Shown here: one piece after another, positions 56,757 to 64,000 of the stretch
Layout: each line of letters opens with the position of its first letter
Numbering within the stretch: position 1 is the stretch's first letter
DNA from: Clostridia bacterium
GTDB lineage: Bacteria > Bacillota_A > Clostridia > Christensenellales > Aristaeellaceae
Direction of reading: 5' to 3'
Length of the DNA stretch: 64,000 bases
Assembly (NCBI GenBank): GCA_017518705.1
Contig: JAFWUC010000053.1
Location: forward strand, 1-64,000
The notes under the pieces: model-generated
What the model saw: the letters and a program-made list of their open reading frames with translations, nothing else
The model's database searches: none
Told to the model about the DNA's origin: nothing
Program-made: the position numbers and the translations under genes

Positions 56757-57650
56757 TTATTTCTTATGGCCGGAGATGTGCTTGAAATTGCCTATGGTGC
56801 TGGTCACGTCGCTCACGCAGGCAAACGTGCCCGGGTATTTGTGTATGATCTCCAGAAAATCCTTTATCTGGTGCGGATTGACCACGCAGATCATCATGGT
56901 CTTCTCTGTGCCGGAATACCCGCCTATGGCGCGGATGATGGTAACGGAGTGCCTGAGCTTTTCGATTATCTCCCGCTTAAGCCCGTCCGGGTCCTGGGTT
57001 ATAAGCTCGATCTTCACCGCCGCCTCGCCGCCGCGGATTATGCCGCCGGATATGTGCGTGGTCAGGTAAGTGTAGATTATGCTTAAGATCACCGGTTCGA
57101 AGTTGTAGCCGTACACGAAGTAACTGGACATGGCTACCAGGGCGTTGAACACCAGCAGCACTTTTGTGAAAGCGATCTCCGGGTGTATCTTGTGCACGTA
57201 AGCGGCGATGAAATCCGTGCCGCCCGTCGTTCCCCCGCTCCTCACCGTCACGCCGTAGATTAGCCCGTTCACCGCACCCGCGGCTATGGGGGCAAGTATG
57301 GTGCTTTTGCTGTCCTGGGTGTGATAAATAAACTTGTCTATGTCTATCACATGCCTCTGGAACAAAAGCAGCACACCGGAAAACACCAGCACGCTCAAAA
57401 GCGTCTTATCCGTAAAGCTCCTGCCGATCAAAATGAACCCGGCGATGGCCAGCGGTATGTTTATGAGCAGCGACATATAGCTTATGCTCACGCCGCTTAA
57501 GTACTGCACCATGGTGGCGATACCGTTTATGCCCGCCGGCGCGAAAGCGTTGGGCAGCACGAAAATGTAATAGTTGACCGCCATCATCGCCGCCGCCAGT
57601 GTTATGAACACATAGCTCAAAAACGCTTTGTATCCGCTTTTATTCTGCAT
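56757..57650 (-). CDS. YitT-family membrane protein (DUF161 plus DUF2179)
   Basis: A 297-residue protein with five or six membrane segments (for example LSYVFITLAAAMMAVNYYIF and the Gly-rich IYGVTVRSGGTTGGTDFIAA) and a cytoplasmic C-terminal DUF2179 domain (TKTMMICVVNP-like EKTMMICVVNPHQIKDFLE). YitT proteins are widespread in Bacillota with no agreed function; some relate to metabolite export or spore processes. Start MQNKSGYKAF at 57650 has GGGGAGA upstream. It overlaps the small upstream gene by 11 bases and is last in the run from the C69 dipeptidase. Confidence 0.88.
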   Translation of the reverse strand: MQNKSGYKAFLSYVFITLAAAMMAVNYYIFVLPNAFAPAGINGIATMVQYLSGVSISYMSLLINIPLAIAGFILIGRSFTDKTLLSVLVFSGVLLLFQRHVIDIDKFIYHTQDSKSTILAPIAAGAVNGLIYGVTVRSGGTTGGTDFIAAYVHKIHPEIAFTKVLLVFNALVAMSSYFVYGYNFEPVILSIIYTYLTTHISGGIIRGGEAAVKIELITQDPDGLKREIIEKLRHSVTIIRAIGGYSGTEKTMMICVVNPHQIKDFLEIIHKYPGTFACVSDVTSTIGNFKHISGHKK

Positions 57651-57870
57651 TTTGTTTGGTCTCCCCATCCCGGACGGCAGCGTGTGCCTCCGGATTTTCA
57701 ACTTCTTTTGCCCGTTTTTCCATCGCTTTGGAGTATTCCGCGATCAATTCCTCGTAACCGCCCAGGGCGGCGAACGGCGCGAACTGAGCTGCCCGCTCCA
57801 GCCTGCCCATCTGCGGGTGTTTTTTCGAGACCGGATGAGGCAGCGCGATTATGTCCGAGTAATCATTCAC
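57640..57870 (-). CDS. Small conserved partner of the Y-family polymerase, unknown function
   Basis: A 76-residue soluble protein (MNDYSDIIALPHPVSKKHPQ, then RAAQFAPFAALGGYEELI) of a family I know as the companion of Y-family polymerases in Clostridia. The RAAQFAPFAAL core is the conserved signature. It begins with GTG, overlapping the polymerase stop by 4 bases, so the pair is translationally coupled in the same way as yolD-uvrX in Bacillus, although the sequence is not YolD. It could regulate or recruit the polymerase. Confidence 0.75.
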   Translation of the reverse strand: MNDYSDIIALPHPVSKKHPQMGRLERAAQFAPFAALGGYEELIAEYSKAMEKRAKEVENPEAHAAVRDGETKQNAE

Positions 57871-59375
57871 GCCTTATGCCCCCCTATCTGCTTGTTGTGC
57901 TCCAGCGCCGTCGCGCCTTTCTCCAGATTCAGGCCGGTAAAGATCGCGTTCTTTCCGAAGCGCCGCTGTATCTCGTTTATCGCCCTTTGACGGCTCAGGC
58001 GTTTTTCATCAAGCGCCGGTCCCGCGCATTCCTCCGTCCCGCCCGTATCGAACATGCCTATCTGTTCCGGCACGGACATTGCGGGGCTGTGTTCGTCCGC
58101 CACTTCCACCGCCGCCACGCTCATGCGCCGGACGAGCAGGTTTTTGTTGGTCACCGAATCGAATATGCGCCTTACCGCCAGGTCAAACTCCTCACTGAGC
58201 GCGGTCGGCTTCGGGAACCTGTAAGTGCCCGCGGCGCTTTTGGGCACGAAGCGGCCGTAAAAATCCCTTTCGACCTCCCTGCCCACCGTCTTCATGCGTT
58301 CCGGGTCGTTCAGGTTCTCATGATCGTAGCCTACGCCCACGGCGATCATGCCCGCCTTAAGTCCCTTCGCGCTCAGCTGCAGTGCCAGCTTCGCCGCCAT
58401 CTCACGGATGACCACCCGGGCACTTTCGTTTTCGTAAGGCTCCGCCAGCACCTGCCCGTTGGACAGTGAGGATGCCTTGGCCCGGTACGCCTTGATGTCC
58501 CGCATCTCGCAGCTCTCGTAGCCCCAGGCATGATCTATCAACAGCTGGGCGTTCACGCCGAACAGCTTGTACAGTGTCTCCTCGTTGGCGCGCTCGTCCG
58601 CGCCTCCGATCGAGCAGCGGGCAATGTCCCCCATGGTGTATATGCCCATGGCGGCCAGTTTCCGCTGGGTACCGCCGCCCACACGCCAGAAGTCCTTGAG
58701 CGGCCTGTGGTCCCACAGCTGGCGCCGGTATTCCATTTCATCCAGCTCCGCGATGCGCACGCCCTTGTCGTCCGGCGGCATGCGCTTGGCGACTATATCC
58801 ATGGCTATCTTGGCCAGGTACAAATTCGTGCGTTTGCCCGCCGTGGCCGTGATGCCCGTTTCGTCGTACACCTCGTGTATAAGTTTCTCGCACAGCTGCT
58901 TGGGCGTGAGGCCGTATATCTTAAGATAAGGCTGGGCGTCGATGAACACTTCATCCACGCTGTACACGTGTATATCGTCCGGGGAAATATACTTGGCGTA
59001 TATGGTGTATATCTTGCCCGAGTACTCCATGTACAGGCCCATGCGGGGTTTGGCGGTCAGGAAGCTCAGTTCCAGCGACGGATCCCGGTCCAGTTCGCTT
59101 TTTATGTAGCTCTGGCCGGTAAACGTGCGGTTCGGCGCCTTCATCCGGCGCAGGGCATTGGCCTCCCGCACCTTCTCCACCGCCTCAAACAGCCGCGCCC
59201 GGCCTCCCAGCCCCGCAAGCTGCTTAAGCGGCGGCGTCACCGCGAGGCAGATGGTCTTCTCCGTACGGGAAGCGTCCGCCACCACCAGGTTCGTGTCCAG
59301 CGGATCAAGCCCCCGCTGGGCACACTCCACCGAGGCGTAAAAGCTTTTCAGATCTATGGCGAGGAACGCGCCCAT
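57867..59375 (-). CDS. Y-family DNA polymerase (UmuC/DinB type)
   Basis: A 502-residue translesion polymerase. The palm motifs are FLAIDLKSFYASVEC at the N-terminus and VYSVDEVFID near residue 140; GITATAGKRTNLYLAKIAMD and the helix-hairpin-helix region FWRVGGGTQRKLAAMGIYTM follow, then the little-finger domain. It is longer than DinB and resembles the UvrX/UmuC-like group of Bacillota. It starts two bases after the C69 gene stop and overlaps the small partner gene. I see no LexA box ahead of the run, so SOS control is not shown. Confidence 0.93.
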   Translation of the reverse strand: MGAFLAIDLKSFYASVECAQRGLDPLDTNLVVADASRTEKTICLAVTPPLKQLAGLGGRARLFEAVEKVREANALRRMKAPNRTFTGQSYIKSELDRDPSLELSFLTAKPRMGLYMEYSGKIYTIYAKYISPDDIHVYSVDEVFIDAQPYLKIYGLTPKQLCEKLIHEVYDETGITATAGKRTNLYLAKIAMDIVAKRMPPDDKGVRIAELDEMEYRRQLWDHRPLKDFWRVGGGTQRKLAAMGIYTMGDIARCSIGGADERANEETLYKLFGVNAQLLIDHAWGYESCEMRDIKAYRAKASSLSNGQVLAEPYENESARVVIREMAAKLALQLSAKGLKAGMIAVGVGYDHENLNDPERMKTVGREVERDFYGRFVPKSAAGTYRFPKPTALSEEFDLAVRRIFDSVTNKNLLVRRMSVAAVEVADEHSPAMSVPEQIGMFDTGGTEECAGPALDEKRLSRQRAINEIQRRFGKNAIFTGLNLEKGATALEHNKQIGGHKA

Positions 59376-59377
59376 AT

Positions 59378-61114
59378 CTATTTCCTGATCCCGGCGTTCC
59401 CTTTATCGTCCGTATCCATAAGGCACATGGCCGCGAAAGAGGAACCGTCTTTGTTCCTTCCGCCAAGGATATACTCGTACACGCCCGCGCCGTCTTTTTC
59501 CAGCGGGCGGGAACGGAACTCGAACTCCATGCTCCAGGCGCCGCGCCGCTTTTTAAGGCTCCCCGCGGCGGGCATGGCGTACCTGCAGGTCTCGAACCTG
59601 CCCGGTCCGAACAAAAGGCTGCTTTCCTCGGGAGCGTCCGCCGTGAAAGTGACGCGCGCCCTGAATCCGCCTTCCCCGCAGTCCGTTATCGAAGCAGAAA
59701 GTATATCGGTGTTATCCAGCCTGCCGCCCAGGAATCTGTCCTCCGTGCGCTTGACCGCCAAAAGCACCCTGTCCGTATCGGCAGCGTTTATTTCCTTGGC
59801 GGACGGTTTCTGTTTTCTCAGCTCCGCCTCGGACTTTTTGAATTCCTCCAGCAGCCTGCGCTTGAATCCCGCGACTTCGCCTATGACCTCGCCATACCTG
59901 AACTCGCACAGGTTTTCGTGGTTTTTCAGGCTCTGCCACGGCGTGGGCCGGTATTCGGTAGCGCCCTTCTGGGGCAGAAAATGGCCTTCCGCCTCCTTGA
60001 ACGGGTCGAACTCCGCTTCCTCCAGCTCGCTCACATTGCCGCACAGCGGATGCAGCGGGATGTACGGCTGTTCGCAGGGGCGTCCAAACGCCGTCCAGGC
60101 GGTCAGAAGCCTGTTTTCGTCCGTAAACTCGTATATCTCGCTTTCGACGGTGGTGCCCGTGCAGATGCGCCTCACCGGCGTGTCGTGGGGAGACATGCCG
60201 GGACCGAAGCGCACGTCGTTAGGCGTGCCTTCGTAATGGAACGACATCACCTTCATCAGGTCCTCCACGCCCACCTGTTTTTTCGTTCTGACGCAGAAAG
60301 GATAGCCCTCGGTCCTGTCGTCCCATTTTCTGCCCAAAAGCAGCTGGGAAGCGTATTTCTGCCTCAGCGTGTTTTCGGGATGTCGGTATGTCCTGACAGC
60401 CTGATACGCTTTCGCGAAGTCGAAGTCAAACAGGTCTCCCTCTTTCGCGGGAGTGTACCAGCCCCGCTTGGCGGCGTACTCCGCCAGGTCAGCGGGATAC
60501 CACATCTCCTCCGCGTCGTTCACGGAATGCAGGGTGTAGTGGTTGGGCATAACGGCTACGGCGTCGTCCGGAACGCGGGCAGCCATGTACCTGTGCCCGT
60601 GCACGACCTGCAGCATGAACGCTTCGTCTTTGTCCGCTATAATGTAAATGCGCCCGTCGGATGCGTAGCCGTATTTCTCGATCAGCTCAATACCTGTCTT
60701 AAGGCCTTCCCGCGCGCTGGCGCTTCTTTCCGCCAATGCCCTGCGCAGTTCGTATATTATCCCTTCCTTGGAATGTACTTCCTCTTCTTCGTACTCGCGG
60801 GAACCGCAGGAAGAATCCGACACGATGACCACTCCGTTCTCGTTCACGAAACTGTCGGATGTGGACAGGCCGCCCTCCGGTCCCCGAACCTGACACCACC
60901 AGTAGGCGTACGTATGCCTGACCTGGGGTATGCGGGTGTATCCCTCTTCCGCGGGCAGCAGCGTGCCTTCCTCCCAGTCCTTCGCGGGCACGAAAAAGTG
61001 GCGCATCCGCGCGTGCGTATAGTCATCTTCGTTGTGGGCGACCATCACAAAGCCGGTCTTGCTGGCGCGTTTGCCCACGACCACGGTCATGCAGTTGGCG
61101 TTTTTCATATCCAT
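59378..61114 (-). CDS. Peptidase family C69 dipeptidase
   Basis: A 578-residue Ntn-hydrolase dipeptidase. The nucleophile is Cys8 in NANCMTVVVGKRASKTG, with no signal peptide and only a short propeptide, so maturation would release seven residues. VMVAHNEDD, LSTSDSFVNENGVVIVSDSS and GRIYIIADKDEAFMLQVVHG are family blocks. C69 enzymes cleave a broad range of dipeptides inside the cell. AGAGGA lies 8 bases before the ATG at 61114. It heads the minus-strand run C69-polymerase-small protein-YitT. Confidence 0.92.
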   Translation of the reverse strand: MDMKNANCMTVVVGKRASKTGFVMVAHNEDDYTHARMRHFFVPAKDWEEGTLLPAEEGYTRIPQVRHTYAYWWCQVRGPEGGLSTSDSFVNENGVVIVSDSSCGSREYEEEEVHSKEGIIYELRRALAERSASAREGLKTGIELIEKYGYASDGRIYIIADKDEAFMLQVVHGHRYMAARVPDDAVAVMPNHYTLHSVNDAEEMWYPADLAEYAAKRGWYTPAKEGDLFDFDFAKAYQAVRTYRHPENTLRQKYASQLLLGRKWDDRTEGYPFCVRTKKQVGVEDLMKVMSFHYEGTPNDVRFGPGMSPHDTPVRRICTGTTVESEIYEFTDENRLLTAWTAFGRPCEQPYIPLHPLCGNVSELEEAEFDPFKEAEGHFLPQKGATEYRPTPWQSLKNHENLCEFRYGEVIGEVAGFKRRLLEEFKKSEAELRKQKPSAKEINAADTDRVLLAVKRTEDRFLGGRLDNTDILSASITDCGEGGFRARVTFTADAPEESSLLFGPGRFETCRYAMPAAGSLKKRRGAWSMEFEFRSRPLEKDGAGVYEYILGGRNKDGSSFAAMCLMDTDDKGNAGIRK

Positions 61115-61149
61115 ATTGCGTTCCTCTTACTCAAACTGTCCAATGGTAT

Positions 61150-61177
61150 ATTATACCAGTTTTTCGGCTTAATTCAA
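61150..61177 (-). promoter_or_regulatory. Promoter of the C69 dipeptidase run
   Basis: On the minus strand TTGAAT (61172-61177) and TATAAT (61150-61155) with a 16-base spacer, about 36 bases before the ATG. Confidence 0.7.
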
Positions 61178-61186
61178 GTGATATGC

Positions 61187-61215
61187 TTGCAAGCTTTCCG
61201 GCAATCGTTTATAAT
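61187..61215 (+). promoter_or_regulatory. Promoter of the GH29-like gene
   Basis: TTGCAA (61187-61192), 17-base spacer, TATAAT (61210-61215); GGGAGG and the ATG follow within 26 bases. Its -35 lies only 10 bases from that of the divergent C69 promoter. Confidence 0.8.
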
Positions 61216-61240
61216 CTTGATATCATTCGGGAGGTGCGAT

Positions 61241-63220
61241 ATGAAACGCAGAAGCGCCTGCGCCTTCGGGCTGCATTTCGACTTTCACGCTGCCCCCGCG
61301 TCCTGTCCCTCCCCCATAGGCGGGACGCTCCGCGAGGAAGACATCCGCGAGATCTGCCGTCTTTTGCATCCGGACTACCTGCAGATCGACTGCAAGGGCC
61401 ACCCCGGCTGGGCGAGCTATCCGACCGGCATAGGCAACGCCATGCCTTGCATAGCCGGGGATCCGCTGGAAATATGGCGCAGGGTGACGCGTGAAGAGGG
61501 CGTCGGCCTGTTCATGCATTACTCCGGCGTATTCGACGAAAAATACTGCCTGGAACACCCGGAAAACGCTGCCATGCGCCCGGACGGCAGCCGCGAAACG
61601 CGCTATACCCGCACGTACGGCTTTAAATACGCAGACGAGGTGCTCATCCCCCAGCTCAAGGAGCTCGCCGGAAAGTACGGCGTGGACGGCGCGTGGATAG
61701 ACGGCGAGTGCTGGGCTACGATCCAGGATTACGACCCGGAGACCCTGCGCGCGTTCGAAAAGGAGTACGGCATCGACTTAAACGGCAGGCTGCCCTCCGA
61801 GCCCGGCACAAAGGAATACCGCATGTTCATGGACTTCAGCCGTGAGTGTTTCCGCAGATATGTGAAGCATTATACGGACGAAGTACATAAAGACTACCCC
61901 GAGTTCCAGATCACCTCAAACTGGCTGTGTTCGGACTATATGCCCGAGCCCGTACCCGCCGGCATAGATTACCTGTCCGGGGATTTCGCGCCCTGGCGCT
62001 CGGTGACCTCAGCCCGCACCGCCGCGCGCACGCTGGCGTCTCAGGGCGCGTCCTGGGATCTTATGGCCTGGAATTTCCGGGTCGACCGCGATGGGACGAC
62101 GCCGGGACGTTTCACTAAGGAACCCGTCCAGCTTATGCAGGAAGCCGCCTGTGTCACCTCCCTGGGCGGCGGTTTTCAGGACTACATACCGCAATACCGG
62201 GACGGTTCGCCCCGCATGTGGCAGATAAGGCGCTTAAAGCCGCTGGAGGAAATGATCCGCGCCAGGCAGCCGTACTGTTTCTGCGCCCGTATCGTGCCCC
62301 AGGCGGCGGTGCTGCTCTCAAGGCACGACCGCTACCTTGAATGCGACAGGCCGTTCAGCCGCATCGGCAGCGACAAGATCATGGGGCTGGTCTCTTTGGT
62401 ATGCGACCTGGGCCACAACGTGTCTGTCGTGTCCGAACACACCCTCGCAGACCCCGAAAAGTGGGGCGTGATACTTATCCCGGAATTATACGAGGGGCTT
62501 GAACCCGAAACGCTTAAAATTCTGCTGGATTACGCGAAAGCGGGCGGCAGCCTGCTGGTGAACGGCGTAAACGCCTGCAGGATGCTGGAAAGCGCGGGCA
62601 TAGGCGTCTCGGTCGGAGACAAAGAGGGCGATCCGAGCTTCTTTTCCTGCGACGGGGAGTGCTACGGCAGCGTTTACGGCGCCCGCGCGCTGGTCGCGTC
62701 AAACGCCCGCACGGTCGCCGAGGTCTGCTCCGATCCAAAGGAAGCCCGCTGTCCCTTCGCCGTCGTTATCCCATACGGTTCCGGCAGGATCGCCTGCGTG
62801 GGCGCGGACATGGGCACCGCCTACGTTCAGGGGCGGCAGGAAGCGCACAAACGGCTGATGCGTAAGCTCTTAAACGAACTGCACACACCGCTGTGCAGCC
62901 TGGTTTCCTGCGACGGGATACTGGAAAAGACCGAGCTTTACAAAGACGGCAGGCTGCTCATACAGCTGGTCAACATGAACGGTCCTCACAGCGACCCGTC
63001 CGTCCCCAGCTTTTCGGAGATACCTCCCTGCCGTGACATCACGCTGAAACTGCGGCTGAAAAAGCCTGTTTCCGCCGTCTTGCAGCCGGGCGGCAGACCG
63101 ATCGCCGCCGAAAAAACCAAAGACGGTTACATCCTGCGCGTGGACAGGGTCGATTTTCACGAAATAATAGAGATACCTGCGGAAAGGGAGTTTTTATATG
63201 AGCATTTCATTGACCGATAA
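61241..63220 (+). CDS. Alpha-L-fucosidase-like (GH29-related) glycoside hydrolase
   Basis: A 659-residue protein with a TIM-barrel N-terminal half: FGLHFDFHAAPASCPSPIGG, HPDYLQIDCKGHPGWASYPT, and YGVDGAWIDGECW, where the Asp resembles the nucleophile of GH29/GH-like barrels. Residues 370-520 look like a beta-galactosidase trimerisation domain (WGVILIPELYEGLEPETLKI, GGSLLVNGVNACRML), and a small beta domain ends it. It lacks a signal peptide. I cannot place it in a defined CAZy family; a fucosidase or arabinosidase role is plausible. Start at 61241 is dictated by GGGAGG; a long upstream open frame lies antisense to C69 and is rejected. Confidence 0.8.
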   Translation: MKRRSACAFGLHFDFHAAPASCPSPIGGTLREEDIREICRLLHPDYLQIDCKGHPGWASYPTGIGNAMPCIAGDPLEIWRRVTREEGVGLFMHYSGVFDEKYCLEHPENAAMRPDGSRETRYTRTYGFKYADEVLIPQLKELAGKYGVDGAWIDGECWATIQDYDPETLRAFEKEYGIDLNGRLPSEPGTKEYRMFMDFSRECFRRYVKHYTDEVHKDYPEFQITSNWLCSDYMPEPVPAGIDYLSGDFAPWRSVTSARTAARTLASQGASWDLMAWNFRVDRDGTTPGRFTKEPVQLMQEAACVTSLGGGFQDYIPQYRDGSPRMWQIRRLKPLEEMIRARQPYCFCARIVPQAAVLLSRHDRYLECDRPFSRIGSDKIMGLVSLVCDLGHNVSVVSEHTLADPEKWGVILIPELYEGLEPETLKILLDYAKAGGSLLVNGVNACRMLESAGIGVSVGDKEGDPSFFSCDGECYGSVYGARALVASNARTVAEVCSDPKEARCPFAVVIPYGSGRIACVGADMGTAYVQGRQEAHKRLMRKLLNELHTPLCSLVSCDGILEKTELYKDGRLLIQLVNMNGPHSDPSVPSFSEIPPCRDITLKLRLKKPVSAVLQPGGRPIAAEKTKDGYILRVDRVDFHEIIEIPAEREFLYEHFIDR

Positions 63221-63821
63221 GCTGAAAGCGCGCTTTGAGGCGCCCGCGAAAACGAACATTCCCAAGTCCATAGCCGCCGGCGCGCTGATTGCCATGGGCT
63301 GCGTGGTGAACCTGAAAGCGGGAGGCGGCATCCCCGGCGCGGTGCTGTTCAGCGCGGGGTTGTGGTTCGTGGTGAGTTTCGACGCGTTCCTGTTCACCGG
63401 GCGGGTCGCGAAACCGGAATACTCCCCCATTCAGAAGCTGATAATGCTGGTATTCAACCTCATCGGCGCCTTTGTCACAGGCTTTCTGGCGGGGCATTTC
63501 CTGCCGGAGATAAGCGACAGCGCGAAGGAGCTCATGTGCAAGTATTCCGACCCGCTCAAAGTACTCTGGCAGGGCGTTATGTGCGGCGCGTGCATGTTCC
63601 TGGCAACCGCGCCTCCCAAGGTGCTGAATGGGAGCCGCCTGCCCCACGTGATCTACGGCGTGACGCTGTTCATTCTGAGTGCCTACGCCCACTCCATAGC
63701 GCTGATGGGCTACGCCGGCATAGGTCTCAGCCTCAACTGGTGGCTGATACCCGTAGCCGCGCTCGGCAACACCCTGGGCAGTTACATAATAAAATGGCTG
63801 CTGGGCTATAAGTACAACTGA
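63198..63821 (+). CDS. Compact formate/nitrite transporter (FNT) family channel
   Basis: A 207-residue protein with six membrane segments, clearly shorter than typical FocA/NirC (about 260-280). FNT marks are present: AGALIAMGCVVNLKAGG, the loop AFLFTGRV that matches ELFT of FocA, and SAYAHSIALM, retaining the central gate histidine of EHSIAN. LGNTLGSYII is the final helix. It exports or imports small monovalent anions such as formate, acetate or nitrite. AAGGGAG lies before the ATG and the gene overlaps the GH29-like gene by 23 bases. Anion specificity is not readable. Confidence 0.85.
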   Translation: MSISLTDKLKARFEAPAKTNIPKSIAAGALIAMGCVVNLKAGGGIPGAVLFSAGLWFVVSFDAFLFTGRVAKPEYSPIQKLIMLVFNLIGAFVTGFLAGHFLPEISDSAKELMCKYSDPLKVLWQGVMCGACMFLATAPPKVLNGSRLPHVIYGVTLFILSAYAHSIALMGYAGIGLSLNWWLIPVAALGNTLGSYIIKWLLGYKYN

Positions 63822-63828
63822 GCATATT

Positions 63829-63868
63829 AAAAAGCACACGGGCGGTCGTTCCTGCCCGTGTGCTTTTT
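63829..63868. terminator. Bidirectional terminator between the FNT gene and mscS
   Basis: AAAAAGCACACGGGC pairs with GCCCGTGTGCTTTTT around a 10-base loop, suited to both converging transcripts. Confidence 0.93.
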
Positions 63869-63877
63869 TACTATCTG

Positions 63878-64000
63878 CTATCTCATATGCACGTCCAGCT
63901 GCGGGTACGGTATCTCTATGCCCGCCGCGTCCAGCGCTCTTTTGCCGTTCTCGGTCAGGTCCCACTTGACGGTCCAGTAATCGGACGCCCTGCACCACAC
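63878..64000 (-). CDS. mscS: Small-conductance mechanosensitive channel MscS, C-terminal end (truncated by window)
   Basis: The last 40 residues are visible on the minus strand, reading WTVKWDLTENGKRALDAAGI then EIPYPQLDVHMR and a TAG stop at 63878-63880. IPYPQLDVH is the well-known end of the MscS cytoplasmic vestibule. The membrane part is outside the window. The channel releases solutes on hypo-osmotic shock. Confidence 0.85.
   Translation of the reverse strand: MWCRASDYWTVKWDLTENGKRALDAAGIEIPYPQLDVHMR

Noticed and set aside
59918..61240. 440-codon upstream extension of the GH29-like protein
   Set aside because: It lies antisense to the C69 dipeptidase gene; the real start at 61241 has its own promoter and GGGAGG.
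1..64000. tRNA, rRNA, CRISPR, insertion sequence or prophage
   Set aside because: Scanned the intergenic spaces on both strands; none has cloverleaf, spaced-repeat or transposase/integrase signals.

Overview
The window is GC-rich, densely coded bacterial chromosome. It looks like a Bacillota genome of class Clostridia, probably a gut anaerobe. The evidence is the argR-recN-tlyA-dxs-ispA-xseBA-folD-nusB-asp23 order, a type III glutamine synthetase, Clostridia-specific small families (CD1871A-type CXXC peptide, the 76-aa partner of a Y-family polymerase), strong Shine-Dalgarno sites, near-consensus sigma-A promoters with 17-bp spacers, and Thr-Pro-rich linkers in wall proteins. The family-level placement is inference. 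I see no tRNA, rRNA, insertion sequence, prophage or CRISPR array, and no gene-free stretch longer than about 210 bases.

Layout. 1-7653: 3' end of gap, a GH3 beta-glucosidase and a CDF metal exporter under an apparent NiCo riboswitch, a 112-aa helical protein with an ArsR/DUF2087 regulator, a small P-loop protein, a PHP phosphatase and a class-C serine hydrolase. 7728-10166: rpmG-secE-nusG-rplK-rplA. 10186-16085 (minus): mnmG-rsmG-glpK and a MATE transporter fused to an RsbW-like ATPase domain. 16154-21590: GPH symporter and lipase-like hydrolase, then glucuronate isomerase with a two-subunit fumarase. 21597-32107 (minus): a twelve-gene housekeeping run (asp23 to udk). 32194-36472: CXXC peptide and FeS/thioredoxin membrane protein, an APH-like kinase, and pgi. 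36668-47074: ThuA, Gfo/Idh/MocA, D,D-carboxypeptidase, GH127 arabinofuranosidase, glutamine synthetase III, argG, argH, acyltransferase. 47056-48177 (minus): URO-D family protein. 48291-56695: a cell-wall locus (SH3-array NlpC/P60 hydrolase, HAD-thymidylate kinase fusion, zinc-ribbon/degenerate-kinase/peptidoglycan-binding membrane protein, XpaC-like protein). 56757-61114 (minus): YitT, small protein, Y-family polymerase, C69 dipeptidase. 61187-63868: GH29-like protein and a compact FNT channel. 63878-64000: 3' end of mscS.

Regulation readable from the sequence: a NiCo riboswitch with terminator before the CDF gene; paired 11-bp direct repeats in the promoter of the helical-protein/ArsR pair; shared TGTATAAT half-sites before both argR and argGH, suggesting ArgR autoregulation and arginine control; related hairpins before rplK and rplA that resemble L1 autogenous sites; several bidirectional terminators between convergent genes; and a minus-strand terminator for the URO-D gene placed inside the coding end of the opposing acyltransferase.

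The best candidates for under-described biology are the membrane protein at 52527-55574, in which a zinc ribbon and a kinase N-lobe without its catalytic lysine are joined through one membrane span to peptidoglycan-binding repeats; the MATE-HATPase fusion; the HAD-thymidylate kinase fusion; and the CXXC peptide/FeS-thioredoxin pair.
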